33,211 nt of DNA, from positions 1 to 33,211 of the forward strand of contig JAKAHY010000009.1 in assembly GCA_021814695.1 (NCBI GenBank), given 5' to 3'. The position numbers and the translations under genes were made by a program. The notes under the pieces are model-generated. The model ran no database searches, had not been told where the DNA came from, and saw only the letters and a list, made by a program, of their open reading frames with translations. Each line of letters opens with the position of its first letter. The stretch's first letter is position 1. This stretch comes from a bacterium. Its GTDB lineage: Bacteria > Patescibacteriota > Minisyncoccia > UBA6257 > JAGOQP01. Positions 1 through 9,298 of the stretch are shown piece by piece.

Positions 1-316
1 TGTATACATACCCCTGATCCCAATAGTCGTCGGGCCAGTACCTGATATTGTAGTGGTGCCGGTGGCCACAGAGCTTGCAGACGACATCAATTCTAAAGTG
101 GTCATCGCCCGGGCACTTTACCGCCAGGGTTTCATAGGACGCACCTACATACGGGCAGACCATCTGAACCTTTATCGTTTCCACTCCCGGATCTCCCGGA
201 GTGCATGCAATTTTCGCTTGTGCCGAACTTTGATAATAAGGCACACAACCGACAATAACAGTCGTGAACAATCCGGCAACGGCGAGAAATAGTGAAATTA
301 AGATTGTCTTTTTCAC
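1..316 (-). CDS. Putative secreted lipoprotein, Cys-rich, partial (runs off the window start)
   Basis: Not in the ORF track because of a GTG start. Reverse-strand reading from GTG (314-316): VKKTILISLFLAVAGLFTTVIVGCVPYYQSSAQAKIACTPGDPGVETIKVQMVCPYVGASYETLAVKCPGDDHFRIDVVCKLCGHRHHYN...; upstream AAGGAG ribosome-binding site; signal peptide ending in a lipobox-like VGC. Confidence 0.7.
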   Translation of the reverse strand, partial: MKKTILISLFLAVAGLFTTVIVGCVPYYQSSAQAKIACTPGDPGVETIKVQMVCPYVGASYETLAVKCPGDDHFRIDVVCKLCGHRHHYNIRYWPDDYWDQGYVY

Positions 317-472
317 TTTCCCGCTCCTTCCCCGGTTTTTTCCGAGGTGCTAAAGCTATATTATCATTGCTCAAATTGGCGTCAAGTTTATTATGGGCGT
401 AAAAATCGGTTGCACATTGATTTAATCAAATTTGATATCTAATATGGTAATCAGTATTTTGGGGAGGATTAA

Positions 473-793
473 ATGACGGTTGAATTTAACGAACTTGAGT
501 GTTGTGCTCTTTGCAAAGCATTCGAAGAAAATCCTCAATTGATAGCCGAGTTTGATAAATTCATGCCAGATGACAGGATAGAGATTTATCAGGAGATATT
601 GGTAAATACGTCGGGAATGAGATTTCCACTAACCGACGAAGCGGCCGATATTTATCGCTCATTTGCACTAAGCGAACTTAAACGATTGGGGGAGTTGGAT
701 CAAAATAAACAACTTTCTTGCGCACATTTGGTGAGCAAACACATTAAATCCCTTCAAGCGGTAGTCAAAAAAATGAATTCGGAGGCAAATTAG
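473..793 (+). CDS. Hypothetical protein, 106 aa
   Basis: ORF track; GGGGAGG upstream of ATG; followed directly by a terminator hairpin. Confidence 0.65.
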   Translation: MTVEFNELECCALCKAFEENPQLIAEFDKFMPDDRIEIYQEILVNTSGMRFPLTDEAADIYRSFALSELKRLGELDQNKQLSCAHLVSKHIKSLQAVVKKMNSEAN

Positions 794-815
794 CGGCTTT
801 TAGCCGCTCTTTTTT
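792..815 (+). terminator. Rho-independent terminator
   Basis: AGCGGCT-TTT-AGCCGCT followed by a T-run. Confidence 0.8.
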
Positions 816-844
816 ATGGGTTGTTTTTCTGGTAGTATGCGGAC

Positions 845-1063
845 ATGAGAAAAAGGCTATGGAATTGGCTTTTATATATCACCAATAACGAGAATAAATC
901 CAGACATGAAGAGATGTTTGATTCCTTGTTTTTTATAATAAATACTATTGCTGTTTTATTCGGTGTTGCTATGTTTATCATCCACAGCGAACCTCAGTGG
1001 ATACCGGTTCTGATAATCGAATATACTTGGGCATTGGATAATATGCGCCACAATCGGCCGTAA
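845..1063 (+). CDS. Small membrane protein, hypothetical
   Basis: 72-aa ORF with hydrophobic segment LFFIINTIAVLFGVAMFII. Confidence 0.5.
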   Translation: MRKRLWNWLLYITNNENKSRHEEMFDSLFFIINTIAVLFGVAMFIIHSEPQWIPVLIIEYTWALDNMRHNRP

Positions 1064-1074
1064 CAACAAAAGTC

Positions 1075-2307
1075 ATGGCTGGACTAATCTTTTATGTAAT
1101 TTTAATTCTTATACTGGACGGAATCGTTTCGGCTTCCGAATCGGCTATTTATACGGTTCCGATGCATCGGGTTGAAGCTTTGGCTAAAAAATACAAAGCG
1201 GGAGAAACCTTGCGCGGTTTGAAAAAATCTATGGAAAAGCCGATCGCGGCTTTAAATACCTTATCTACTTTTATAACGATTGTCGGAAGCATATTTGCCG
1301 GAATTATTGCCGGTAGGGAATTTGGCGATTTGGGAGTAGGAGTTTTTGCCGCCGCCCAAACTCTTTTGGTTATGATTGTCGGAGAAATGGCACCAAAGCG
1401 TCTTGGTGAGCGGTATGCCGACAGAGTTTCTCTTGTTGTGGCTCCGGCTGTTGAATTGTTCTCCAGGATTTTGATGCCTTTAACTTGGATTGTGGATAAG
1501 ATTACTTCTCCGTTCATGACCAAGACCACGCGGACCGTTTCTCAGGAAGATATAGAATTTTTAGCCGATATAGCAACAAAAGAGGGGGCGATCGGGTCGG
1601 GAGAGGGTCAACTCATAAAAAGTGTTTTCAGATTAAACAACATAACCGCCGGCGATATAATGACCACCAAACCGATGGTTGATTTTATTGATGGTACAAA
1701 AACAATCGGAGAAATGAAGCAAGCTATAGAAAACGCCAAACACTCCAGATTACCGGTTTATGAAGGTGACCAAAATAATATTACCGGCATTGTCCATCAG
1801 CGAAATCTTTTGATTGCTCTGGCAAAAGGGGAATTTACCCGCCTTATAAAAGATTATGCCTGGGATATTATGGTCGTTCCCGACTCGCGCCCCATAGACG
1901 ACTTGCTTAAAGATATGCGGGACAAAAGGAGCCAGTTGGCATTGGTGGTTTCCGATTACGGAAACGTTGTCGGGGTGGTGGGTATCGAGGATATTGTTGA
2001 GGAACTTGTCGGAGAAATTATAGACGAAAAGGACGTGGCTCCGGAGTTTATAAAAAGAATTTCAAAAAACGAAATCGTTGCTCATGGACAGACGAGAATT
2101 TCATACATTAACCATTTTTTTAATACCGAGATAAAAAGCAAAAAAAATCTTAACGGATTTTTGCTGGAACAATTCGGAGAATTGCCCCAAGAGGGGGAAT
2201 CTATTGAATACGATGGAATAAAATTTATTGCCGAATCCGTCGGCTCCAGAACCATAGATAGAATACATATAATAAAAAAACCTCTGGCCGAAGAGCCAAA
2301 GGTATAA
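1075..2307 (+). CDS. CNNM / HlyC-CorC family transporter (DUF21 + CBS pair + CorC_HlyC domain)
   Basis: N-terminal membrane region ASESAIYTVPMHRVEALAKK, APKRLGERYADRVS, then DIMTTKPMVDFID / HSRLPVYEGDQNNITGIVHQRNLL CBS motifs and DYGNVVGVVGIEDIVEELVGEIIDE. Confidence 0.9.
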   Translation: MAGLIFYVILILILDGIVSASESAIYTVPMHRVEALAKKYKAGETLRGLKKSMEKPIAALNTLSTFITIVGSIFAGIIAGREFGDLGVGVFAAAQTLLVMIVGEMAPKRLGERYADRVSLVVAPAVELFSRILMPLTWIVDKITSPFMTKTTRTVSQEDIEFLADIATKEGAIGSGEGQLIKSVFRLNNITAGDIMTTKPMVDFIDGTKTIGEMKQAIENAKHSRLPVYEGDQNNITGIVHQRNLLIALAKGEFTRLIKDYAWDIMVVPDSRPIDDLLKDMRDKRSQLALVVSDYGNVVGVVGIEDIVEELVGEIIDEKDVAPEFIKRISKNEIVAHGQTRISYINHFFNTEIKSKKNLNGFLLEQFGELPQEGESIEYDGIKFIAESVGSRTIDRIHIIKKPLAEEPKV

Positions 2308-2401
2308 GATCTGTACTAGTGGTTAAAAAGAGTGAAGGTTGTAAGGGATTTATCGCTGATTTTGAGTTCCAGCGTGTCCTTGCCCTCGGACGTGCTTAAA
2401 T

Positions 2402-2428
2402 AAAAAATAAAGCCGAAATGGCTTTATT
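2402..2428 (-). terminator. Terminator hairpin of the SPFH gene
   Basis: AATAAAGCC-GAAAT-GGCTTTATT; on the minus strand followed by a T-run. Confidence 0.6.
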
Positions 2429-3140
2429 AGTGAACAACAGAAGAGGTCGGATTCGCCGAACCTGTAAAAAGGCGATAGGCGCGGGTTTCGGCAATCTGGA
2501 TGATATTGCAATATTCAACCTCCACTCCATATTGTTTCAGGCAGCTGCGGGTGATTGCGGTCAGCAATTTTACGACCGGGGTCATTTCCAATTCTTCCCC
2601 GTCTTCCAGGCGCTTGATGAGGCTTTCCATATTTTCTTCCTCATCGACTTGCAGCGCTGATTTTCTGATTGTGTCGTAATCGAAATGGGCAGCGACAGCC
2701 GGGGCAGCCTTGAGCGCAATTTCTCCGATGGTCTCGTCGGGATGGTATGTCTCCACGACTACGGTTCTTGGATCGCTGATCCGGTAAACGATAAGAGTCT
2801 GAACCGTCATCGGTTTTCCATCCTTGGTAATAATGGATTGAGGTTCCAATGGAATTGCCTGGCGGTTAACGATCTGAGGCTCAACCTCGGTTACGAGTCC
2901 CCAGTAGAAATAAACTCCCGGTTCCAGAGTTGTCGGCTCCTCCTGTTCAAGCACTCGTTCGGGCCGGTCCTCTTTCCAGAAAGTGACCCACTTTTTGAAA
3001 AAGTTACTGAAAACAGGAGTCCGAAAACGCACGTAGCGAACCATAGGAGTAACAATAATATGCCGTGGTAAAACGATATCTCTGATTTCGGTTAGCAAGT
3101 CACCCAGAAAGTTCCACAGGGAAGTACCCATTGCCAACAC
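2427..3140 (-). CDS. SPFH / band-7 domain protein
   Basis: GVYFYWGLVTEVEPQIVNRQAIPLEPQSIITKDGKPMTVQTLIVYRISDPRTVVVETYHPDETIGEIALKA resembles the prohibitin/SPFH core. Start may be the internal Met (MGTSLWN). Confidence 0.7.
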   Translation of the reverse strand: MLAMGTSLWNFLGDLLTEIRDIVLPRHIIVTPMVRYVRFRTPVFSNFFKKWVTFWKEDRPERVLEQEEPTTLEPGVYFYWGLVTEVEPQIVNRQAIPLEPQSIITKDGKPMTVQTLIVYRISDPRTVVVETYHPDETIGEIALKAAPAVAAHFDYDTIRKSALQVDEEENMESLIKRLEDGEELEMTPVVKLLTAITRSCLKQYGVEVEYCNIIQIAETRAYRLFTGSANPTSSVVH

Positions 3141-3230
3141 CCCCTCTCAAAAAACTGGTATAATTATAGTGCCATCTAAAGCGAATTGGCAAATTTTAAG
3201 GTCGGGTTTAAAATTAAACATATATTACTT

Positions 3231-3485
3231 ATGCTTATTGAATTTTATGGGACAGAGTGTCCACATTGTAAAAATATGGATCCATTAGTTTCTAGGCTGG
3301 AAAAAGAAGCCGGAATTAAAGTGGATAAATTTGAAGTTTGGCACAATGAAGAAAATGCCCGAAAGATGGAAGGCTACGACAAAGGCAGATGCGGGGGAGT
3401 GCCGTTTTTTATAAACACGGAAACGGACGACACTATCTGCGGGGAAGCTCCATATGAGGAGCTAAAAAAATGGGCCGGCGTTTAG
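3231..3485 (+). CDS. Thioredoxin-like protein (CPHC active site)
   Basis: MLIEFYGTECPHCKNMDPLVSRLEKEAGIKVDKFEV...CGGVPFFINTET. ATG at 3231 preferred over the TTG at 3186 in the ORF track. Confidence 0.75.
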   Translation: MLIEFYGTECPHCKNMDPLVSRLEKEAGIKVDKFEVWHNEENARKMEGYDKGRCGGVPFFINTETDDTICGEAPYEELKKWAGV

Positions 3486-3603
3486 GAAATATGAATACCC
3501 CTACCTGATGATTTTTTGATATAATTACCGGTAGTTTAAGATATTCTGGAATCAATTGGTCGATAATAAGTAATTAAGTTAATTAAAATTAATAATAATA
3601 AAC

Positions 3604-4281
3604 ATGAAAAACAATAAAATTTTGTTTTTGTCGGCATCTCTGTTGGTTATAATGGCGATGGTATTTTTTGTTTCGGGTTCGAGTAATGTTTTTGCCCAAA
3701 ACGAAGGAGAGGGCGGTGATTCCTCTTCGGCTACCTCGGTTAATGGATCCTCTTCCGGTTTCGGATTAGGCATCGGAACGCCCATAGCCCCGGGCCTTAA
3801 GGTGAGAGCGGAAAATGAAAATAAAGTTCAGACTAATTTAAACGAGGCCTTCGACGCGGGTTCCAATTCTTCTCCGGACGCAACGCCTCTTAGCATGAGC
3901 ATTGGCCCTCAAGGTCAGGCTAGGATAACCAATGGCAGCGTAACGGCAGTTAACGGCAATATGCTTACGGTTTCTGTATTTGGCGTCAACTTCAGCGTTG
4001 ATTCGTCAAATGCGAATATTGTCGGGGCGACGGCACTGCCTCCGATTCCAAATACCGCAACAAGTTCGGCAACTTCAACCGGCACAACTTCTTCGACGAC
4101 ATCAATCAATGTCGGAGACAAAGTTGTTGTTCAAGGAACCATTGATTCTTCTACGGGGATAATCAAAGCAAATACTATCCGCAATTTATCGGCTCAAGTT
4201 CAGTCTAATAGTGATATTGCCAACAGGATTAATCAGTTGTTGCAGATGATTAATCAGCTTAGGGCTCAGCTTGGAATGTAA
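3604..4281 (+). CDS. Secreted DUF5666-like protein
   Basis: Signal peptide (ILFLSASLLVIMAMVFFVSGSSNVFAQ), ITNGSVTAVNGNMLTVSVFGVNFSVDSSNANIVG and INVGDKVVVQGTIDSSTGIIKANTIRNL pattern. Confidence 0.65.
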   Translation: MKNNKILFLSASLLVIMAMVFFVSGSSNVFAQNEGEGGDSSSATSVNGSSSGFGLGIGTPIAPGLKVRAENENKVQTNLNEAFDAGSNSSPDATPLSMSIGPQGQARITNGSVTAVNGNMLTVSVFGVNFSVDSSNANIVGATALPPIPNTATSSATSTGTTSSTTSINVGDKVVVQGTIDSSTGIIKANTIRNLSAQVQSNSDIANRINQLLQMINQLRAQLGM

Positions 4282-4300
4282 TACTCTTTGTGGCATCTTA

Positions 4301-4329
4301 AAACATCCCGCAGATGCGGGATGTTTTTT
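4301..4329 (+). terminator. Rho-independent terminator
   Basis: ACATCCCGC-AGAT-GCGGGATGT followed by T-run. Confidence 0.85.
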
Positions 4330-4463
4330 ATGAGGATTTATTAGATCACAAGCACATAATTGGAAAGGAAAGACTTATAGTTTTTGTGGTTATTTAAGGA
4401 TTTGACTATGGCCTCCAAACCGAAACAAAAACGATAATCAGCAATAGTATTCCGCATATGAAT

Positions 4464-4492
4464 AAAAAACGCGCCATTGAGGCGCGTTTTTT
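4464..4492 (-). terminator. Terminator for the NUDIX gene (symmetric, possibly bidirectional)
   Basis: AAAAAACGCGCC-ATTGA-GGCGCGTTTTTT. Confidence 0.8.
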
Positions 4493-4952
4493 AAAGCGTT
4501 AATTTATCCATAAGGCGGTCGATAAATGCCGCTTGGGCGGGATTTATTTTTATTTTTGCGGCATGAATATCGAAATATTCAACCCGTTCAATTTCGGGAA
4601 CACTTATTTTCTTTCCCGATTTCGGCGGCCACTCCATTTCAAACGTATTACTTTTTGATTTACTCACGTCATATTCTCCTTCGCCGGCCCAGGCGTATAC
4701 GGTTTTCCCGTTTTTTTGAATGACGCTCCCAAGTTCGATAAGATTTTCTGGCGGCACAAAGCCGGTCTCCTCATTAAACTCCCTTTGGGCTGTTTTTAAG
4801 AGTTCTTCATCGGCGGAATTTTCTCCTTTGAGTATGCTCCAGGCTCCTTCGTCTTTTGATTTCCAGAAAGGTCCTCCGGGGTGAGCTAAAAGAAATTCAA
4901 TTCCGGCATCCGTTTCTCTGTAAATTAATATTCCGGCACTTGTTTTGTTCAT
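4491..4952 (-). CDS. NUDIX hydrolase
   Basis: MNKTSAGILIYRETDAGIEFLLAHPGG..., NUDIX box-like ...TAQREFNEETGF. The Met at 4952 is preferred over the 4997 start. Confidence 0.85.
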   Translation of the reverse strand: MNKTSAGILIYRETDAGIEFLLAHPGGPFWKSKDEGAWSILKGENSADEELLKTAQREFNEETGFVPPENLIELGSVIQKNGKTVYAWAGEGEYDVSKSKSNTFEMEWPPKSGKKISVPEIERVEYFDIHAAKIKINPAQAAFIDRLMDKLTL

Positions 4953-5071
4953 TGGGTCGATTATATCACATAAAATACCCCTATTTATGATTGACATTTA
5001 ATAATTTTTGTGATACTCTATTTTGAACCTTCTGAAAAGATCTTTGTAATTATTCAATTTCAACACAAATA

Positions 5072-6217
5072 ATGAAATTACTCACAAATATTCGATTCTA
5101 TAAAGTTGCGGGAATTTCACAAACTCTTGTATCTTTCGCAAATTATATAAAACAAAACACCGACCAGAATGTCACATTGGTCGGAGTTGACGTCGTAAAT
5201 GATGCCATCTACAAAAATTCTCCAAAAACAACTACGGTTAATGAGAGGAATTTTAAACTTATAACTTTGGGTGTTTCTTTTACGGAAATCGGCCCCGCAA
5301 TTAAGGACTCAAAAACTCTTTGCGATATCGAGCAAAAAATGCACCCTCTTATTGAAGCTTATGAAAAGATTATTAAAAAGGAAAAGCCGGATGTTGTGCT
5401 TGTAAATGGAACGTATTATTTGCCTTGGTGCTTATATCAGGCGGCAAAACGCCAAAAGATAAGAACTGTTTTGCATTATCACGGTAGCCTTGTAAAAGAA
5501 ACAGAAAATTGGGATCCGAAATCCAAAGAAATATTCAGGCAGATGGAGTCATCCTTTGATGCAAAGGGAATTTTTTATATTTTCCCGTCGGCATTTGCGA
5601 AACAGTCTGTTGAAGCCGATATATTCGGCCATACGATAAAAAACGTCGCGGTATTGCCTAATCCTATACCTCTTCATTTTTTTGACGCTCCGCAAAGAAA
5701 AAGTAAAAAAAGAGGCAAGGTTGGTATTGTCGGGAGATGGGCAAGGGTAAAAAATCCCCAGTTCGTCGAAAGATTTGCCAAATATAACGCCAGAAACGGC
5801 AGCTCATTTTCTATTGAATCCGTATCGGATATAAGAAAAAATTCGGCTCATTACAAGAAAATGAAGGACATCGTAAAGTTTCGTCATCCGATAGAAAACG
5901 AAAAACTTCCGTCGTTTTACAATAAAATGGATGTGATTTTAAGCCCGTCTCATTTTGAAACTTATGGCAACGTAGCTCAAGAGGCCATAGCCAGCGGGAC
6001 GCCCGCTCTTGTCAGCGCCAACATGGGAGTAGTGGAGACATTTAAAAAATTTGGTTTGGAAAATTGGATAGTAGAATTCAATTCGGCCGCTAAGGTTTAT
6101 AAAAAGATTTCGGAAGTGGCAGGCCAAACCGTTTCTTCCGAAACCAGAGAAGAGATGAGAGCGAGTCTCAATCCCGAAATTATTCATAAGCAGCTTCTGG
6201 ATACTTTAAGAGCCTAA
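5072..6217 (+). CDS. Glycosyltransferase family 4-like protein
   Basis: VGIVGRWARVKNPQFVERFAKY..., PSHFETYGNVAQEAIASGTPALVS typical of GT4 C-terminal domain. Confidence 0.85.
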   Translation: MKLLTNIRFYKVAGISQTLVSFANYIKQNTDQNVTLVGVDVVNDAIYKNSPKTTTVNERNFKLITLGVSFTEIGPAIKDSKTLCDIEQKMHPLIEAYEKIIKKEKPDVVLVNGTYYLPWCLYQAAKRQKIRTVLHYHGSLVKETENWDPKSKEIFRQMESSFDAKGIFYIFPSAFAKQSVEADIFGHTIKNVAVLPNPIPLHFFDAPQRKSKKRGKVGIVGRWARVKNPQFVERFAKYNARNGSSFSIESVSDIRKNSAHYKKMKDIVKFRHPIENEKLPSFYNKMDVILSPSHFETYGNVAQEAIASGTPALVSANMGVVETFKKFGLENWIVEFNSAAKVYKKISEVAGQTVSSETREEMRASLNPEIIHKQLLDTLRA

Positions 6218-6228
6218 AATGTAGTACA

Positions 6229-6253
6229 AAAAATCGGCCTAGCGCCGATTTTT
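6229..6253 (+). terminator. Rho-independent terminator
   Basis: AAAATCGGC-CTAGC-GCCGATTTTT. Confidence 0.8.
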
Positions 6254-6285
6254 GATTTTTGTCTTTGCGGGCGTAATATTATGGG

Positions 6286-7431
6286 ATGGAACCGTTAGCT
6301 TCAAAAATAAGACCCCTATCTTTAAAAGAATTCATTGGACAAGAGCATTTGGTGGGACCGGAAAAACCCATAGCTGTTGCGATAGAAAAAAAGCATCTAT
6401 TTTCATTTATTCTTTGGGGTCCGCCCGGATGCGGAAAAACGACTCTGGCAAAAATTTATTCCAAGAGTTTGGATGCTCAACTTTATGAATTATCGGCCGT
6501 ATCGGCCGGAAAAGAAGATATCAGAAGAATCGTAGAAGAAAACTCATGGGGAAAACCAAAAGTTTTGTTTCTGGACGAAATCCACCGGTTTAACAAAGCC
6601 CAGCAGGACTTTCTTTTGCCTTATGTAGAAAGGGGAGTTATTACGCTTATCGGAGCAACAACCGAAAATCCGAGTTTTGAAGTTATCCCGGCGCTTCTCT
6701 CGCGTTGCCGGGTTTTTGTTTTAAATGAACTTTCCTCCGATGAAATTAAAAAAATAATCAAAAGAACTGGATATAAACTGGATGCCAAATCAACCGAATG
6801 GCTTGTAAATATGGCAAACGGCGATGCCCGGCAGGCGATAGCGATGCTGGAAAATACGCAGCTGCTTTACGGGAAAATTACTCTGGAAAATCTTGTAAAC
6901 ACGCTTCAGTCAAAGTTTTTGCGTTACGATAAAAAAGGGGAAGAGCACTACAATTTAATCAGCGCTTTTATAAAGAGTATGCGGGCCTCTCAACCGGATG
7001 CGGCATTATACTATATGGCGCGGATGATAAAATCCGGAGAAGATCCTAAATTTATTGCCAGGAGAATGGTTGTTTTTGCCAGTGAGGATATTGGAATGGC
7101 CCAGCCCACCGCTCTGGTGGTTGCCAATGACGTTTTTAGGGCTGTTGAAACAATCGGTCTTCCGGAATGCGGTGAAAATTTAGCTCATGGTGTCGTTTAC
7201 CTTTCGCTCTGTAAAAAAGACCGCAGCGCCTACAACGCTTATCTGGCCGCTATGGAAGACGCGGAAAAGTTAGGCAATCTTCCGGTTCCCCTTAAAATCA
7301 GGAATGCTCCCACAAAACTGATGAAAGAACTGGAATACGGCAAAGGCTACGAGAAATATACCAAAGACGACTTGCTTCCGGAAAAGTTGAAAGGCAGAAA
7401 ATATTTTTCTCCCAAAAAAGAGGATAAATAA
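6286..7431 (+). CDS. rarA: Replication-associated recombination AAA ATPase RarA/MgsA
   Basis: [82 protein letters not shown]. Confidence 0.93.
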   Translation: MEPLASKIRPLSLKEFIGQEHLVGPEKPIAVAIEKKHLFSFILWGPPGCGKTTLAKIYSKSLDAQLYELSAVSAGKEDIRRIVEENSWGKPKVLFLDEIHRFNKAQQDFLLPYVERGVITLIGATTENPSFEVIPALLSRCRVFVLNELSSDEIKKIIKRTGYKLDAKSTEWLVNMANGDARQAIAMLENTQLLYGKITLENLVNTLQSKFLRYDKKGEEHYNLISAFIKSMRASQPDAALYYMARMIKSGEDPKFIARRMVVFASEDIGMAQPTALVVANDVFRAVETIGLPECGENLAHGVVYLSLCKKDRSAYNAYLAAMEDAEKLGNLPVPLKIRNAPTKLMKELEYGKGYEKYTKDDLLPEKLKGRKYFSPKKEDK

Positions 7432-7444
7432 AAAAAGGAGCCGT

Positions 7445-8164
7445 TCAGCAGCTCCCCAACGCCTTCTTTTCCAGTGCGTCCATTACCACACCGGCGACTT
7501 TTTCGACCATTGATGTTTCGTCCATCCGGGTCGTGTCTATAAGGTGCAAATTCGGATTGTCCGGGCGCAATTGCTTGTATGCATATCTATAGCGGGCGGC
7601 AAGTGACTTGATGGTCTGAGGATTTGTCGTTTCCCCGAGTTTTCTGCTGAGGGCTATCCTCAGTTCGCGCTCCATCGCCGTTTTCGGGCTGCAGACCATG
7701 AAGAAGACCGCGTCCAGGGCAGCTGTCCAGAACGGCGACAGAAAGAATGTCTGGATCAATTTTGTTTCATCGTCCGTCAGCTGATTCTTTTCCTTCCAAT
7801 ACAGCATCCAGCAATATGCGTCGAAAATGCATCTGTCAAAAATCACGACATCATACTGATGGCCGTGGCTCAAGTCGACGAGCAGGGACAGCGCATATAA
7901 TCCGGTTCTCAAATTATAAAGAGGGGTAGAGCGTGAAATGTGCCGGATGACTTCGGCTCCTTCCTGGGGTCGTAACACTCTGAAACCCTGCCTGCGCAAG
8001 AATTTATCCAGTTCGGTGATGGTGGTCGTTTTTCCGGCCGAAGGAGAGCCGGTAAACTCAAGAAAGAACGGCCGGGGTAAAAATCCGTCATCGTATCTTA
8101 TGTGGCTTTTGAGATACTCCAGAATCTTTTGGGCTTTTTTCTCCAGCGGATTCTGTTTGCTCAT
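7445..8164 (-). CDS. P-loop kinase / AAA-like nucleotide-binding protein
   Basis: Walker A GSPSAGKTTT, DVVIFDRCIFDAYCW (thymidylate-kinase-like DR motif), lid-like RELRIALSRKLGE. Start chosen at MSKQN (8164). Confidence 0.65.
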   Translation of the reverse strand: MSKQNPLEKKAQKILEYLKSHIRYDDGFLPRPFFLEFTGSPSAGKTTTITELDKFLRRQGFRVLRPQEGAEVIRHISRSTPLYNLRTGLYALSLLVDLSHGHQYDVVIFDRCIFDAYCWMLYWKEKNQLTDDETKLIQTFFLSPFWTAALDAVFFMVCSPKTAMERELRIALSRKLGETTNPQTIKSLAARYRYAYKQLRPDNPNLHLIDTTRMDETSMVEKVAGVVMDALEKKALGSC

Positions 8165-8272
8165 CTGTTTTTCCTCTTTCTGTGCTGAATGTATTATATA
8201 TGCAATTTTATTTTGCTCAAACAAGAGACGGTTTGTGATATAATTTCCGTGTAGTTTTAGAATACTTAAATT

Positions 8273-8602
8273 ATGAGAGTGATAAATTCATACGGAAAAA
8301 CTATTGTGGATAATCTAAAAATCGCTTTATCTGTAACAGAAAGAACTAAGGGGCTGATAGGAGCGCTTGAACCCTTTCCTTTACTCATCCGAACGCGTTG
8401 GGGGATCCATACCTTCGGTGTAAAATTCCCGCTGGATATTGTTATTTTGGATAACGAATACAGAATAAGATCTCTTCGTCCGAGCCTTGTTCCGAGGAGA
8501 ATATTTTTTTGGAATCCGAAATTTTCAATCGTAATCGAACTACCGGATGGAGCAATAAAAAAATCGGACCTGAAAGTTGGCAATCAACTCGTCCTGGAAT
8601 AA
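8273..8602 (+). CDS. DUF192 domain protein
   Basis: ERTKGLIGALEPFPLLIRTRWGIHTFGVKFPLDIVILDNEYRI...VIELPDGAIKKSDLKVGNQL. Confidence 0.8.
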   Translation: MRVINSYGKTIVDNLKIALSVTERTKGLIGALEPFPLLIRTRWGIHTFGVKFPLDIVILDNEYRIRSLRPSLVPRRIFFWNPKFSIVIELPDGAIKKSDLKVGNQLVLE

Positions 8603-8611
8603 AGGTAAGGT

Positions 8612-9211
8612 TTAGAGATATTTTCGGATAAGTTTAGAGACGATTTCTCCTCCTATGACAAAGATTATCAATATAGCCAGAAAACCTATCTCAAAATATT
8701 GAATACGGTGCCTTATGAGCGCAAACGATGCTCCGGATGCATATCCCAGAAAACCGATTATGAATATCCAAACGGTTGTGGCTATAAGGTCGGTTTTTAT
8801 GATTTTCTTGAAATCGATGTGGAGAGTGCCTGCCCGCAACAAAAGCAGATGGTGAAGCCCATAGGTAAATTTGGAAAGGAAGATTGTGTGGAATGTGCGC
8901 TCTTTAATATGATTATCAAATTTGGAAGTAAGGCGTTCGGAAAGATTTAAAAACCACAAAGAAAAACGGTTTGTGGGTTCCGAGGTGTGTCCGACAAAAT
9001 ACCACAATAAATCTCCAATAATAGCTCCAGAAAATAGAGCGATAACCGTTCTGTAAAATTCAAAAATTCCGGCATGCACAAGAAAAAAGGAAGTAAAGAT
9101 AACGGCGTCTCCTTCTATCATCATTGCGACAAATAAAACCAGATAGATAATCGGATGAAGTGTGGATATTTGCGATAAAAAAAGCGATCTCGTGTGCATT
9201 GTTTGGTTCAT
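8612..9211 (-). CDS. DedA family membrane protein
   Basis: MIEGDAVIFTSFFLVHAGIF, GAIIGDLLWYFVGH, then C-terminal membrane segments. Confidence 0.75.
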   Translation of the reverse strand: MNQTMHTRSLFLSQISTLHPIIYLVLFVAMMIEGDAVIFTSFFLVHAGIFEFYRTVIALFSGAIIGDLLWYFVGHTSEPTNRFSLWFLNLSERLTSKFDNHIKERTFHTIFLSKFTYGLHHLLLLRAGTLHIDFKKIIKTDLIATTVWIFIIGFLGYASGASFALIRHRIQYFEIGFLAILIIFVIGGEIVSKLIRKYL

Positions 9212-9298
9212 TCAGGCTATCACGGAGATATTATGGTGTAAACCGGCAGACATTTTTTGCTACTTTTTCATTATTCTTATGTCTGATATCATTATTAC

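Noticed and set aside
1149-1529. 126-aa minus-strand ORF inside the CNNM/CorC gene, and similar antisense ORFs elsewhere (e.g. 19596-20042, 25813-26205)
   Set aside because: Antisense to strongly conserved coding genes; no independent homology or start-signal evidence.
2307-2402. Minus-strand fragment ..STSEGKDTLELKISDKSLTTFTLFNH*
   Set aside because: No plausible start codon or ribosome-binding site; possible gene remnant but not supportable.
4380-4490. Tiny ORFs (MASKPKQKR*, MNKKRAIEARFLKR*)
   Set aside because: Too short, and the second is simply the terminator hairpin read in frame.
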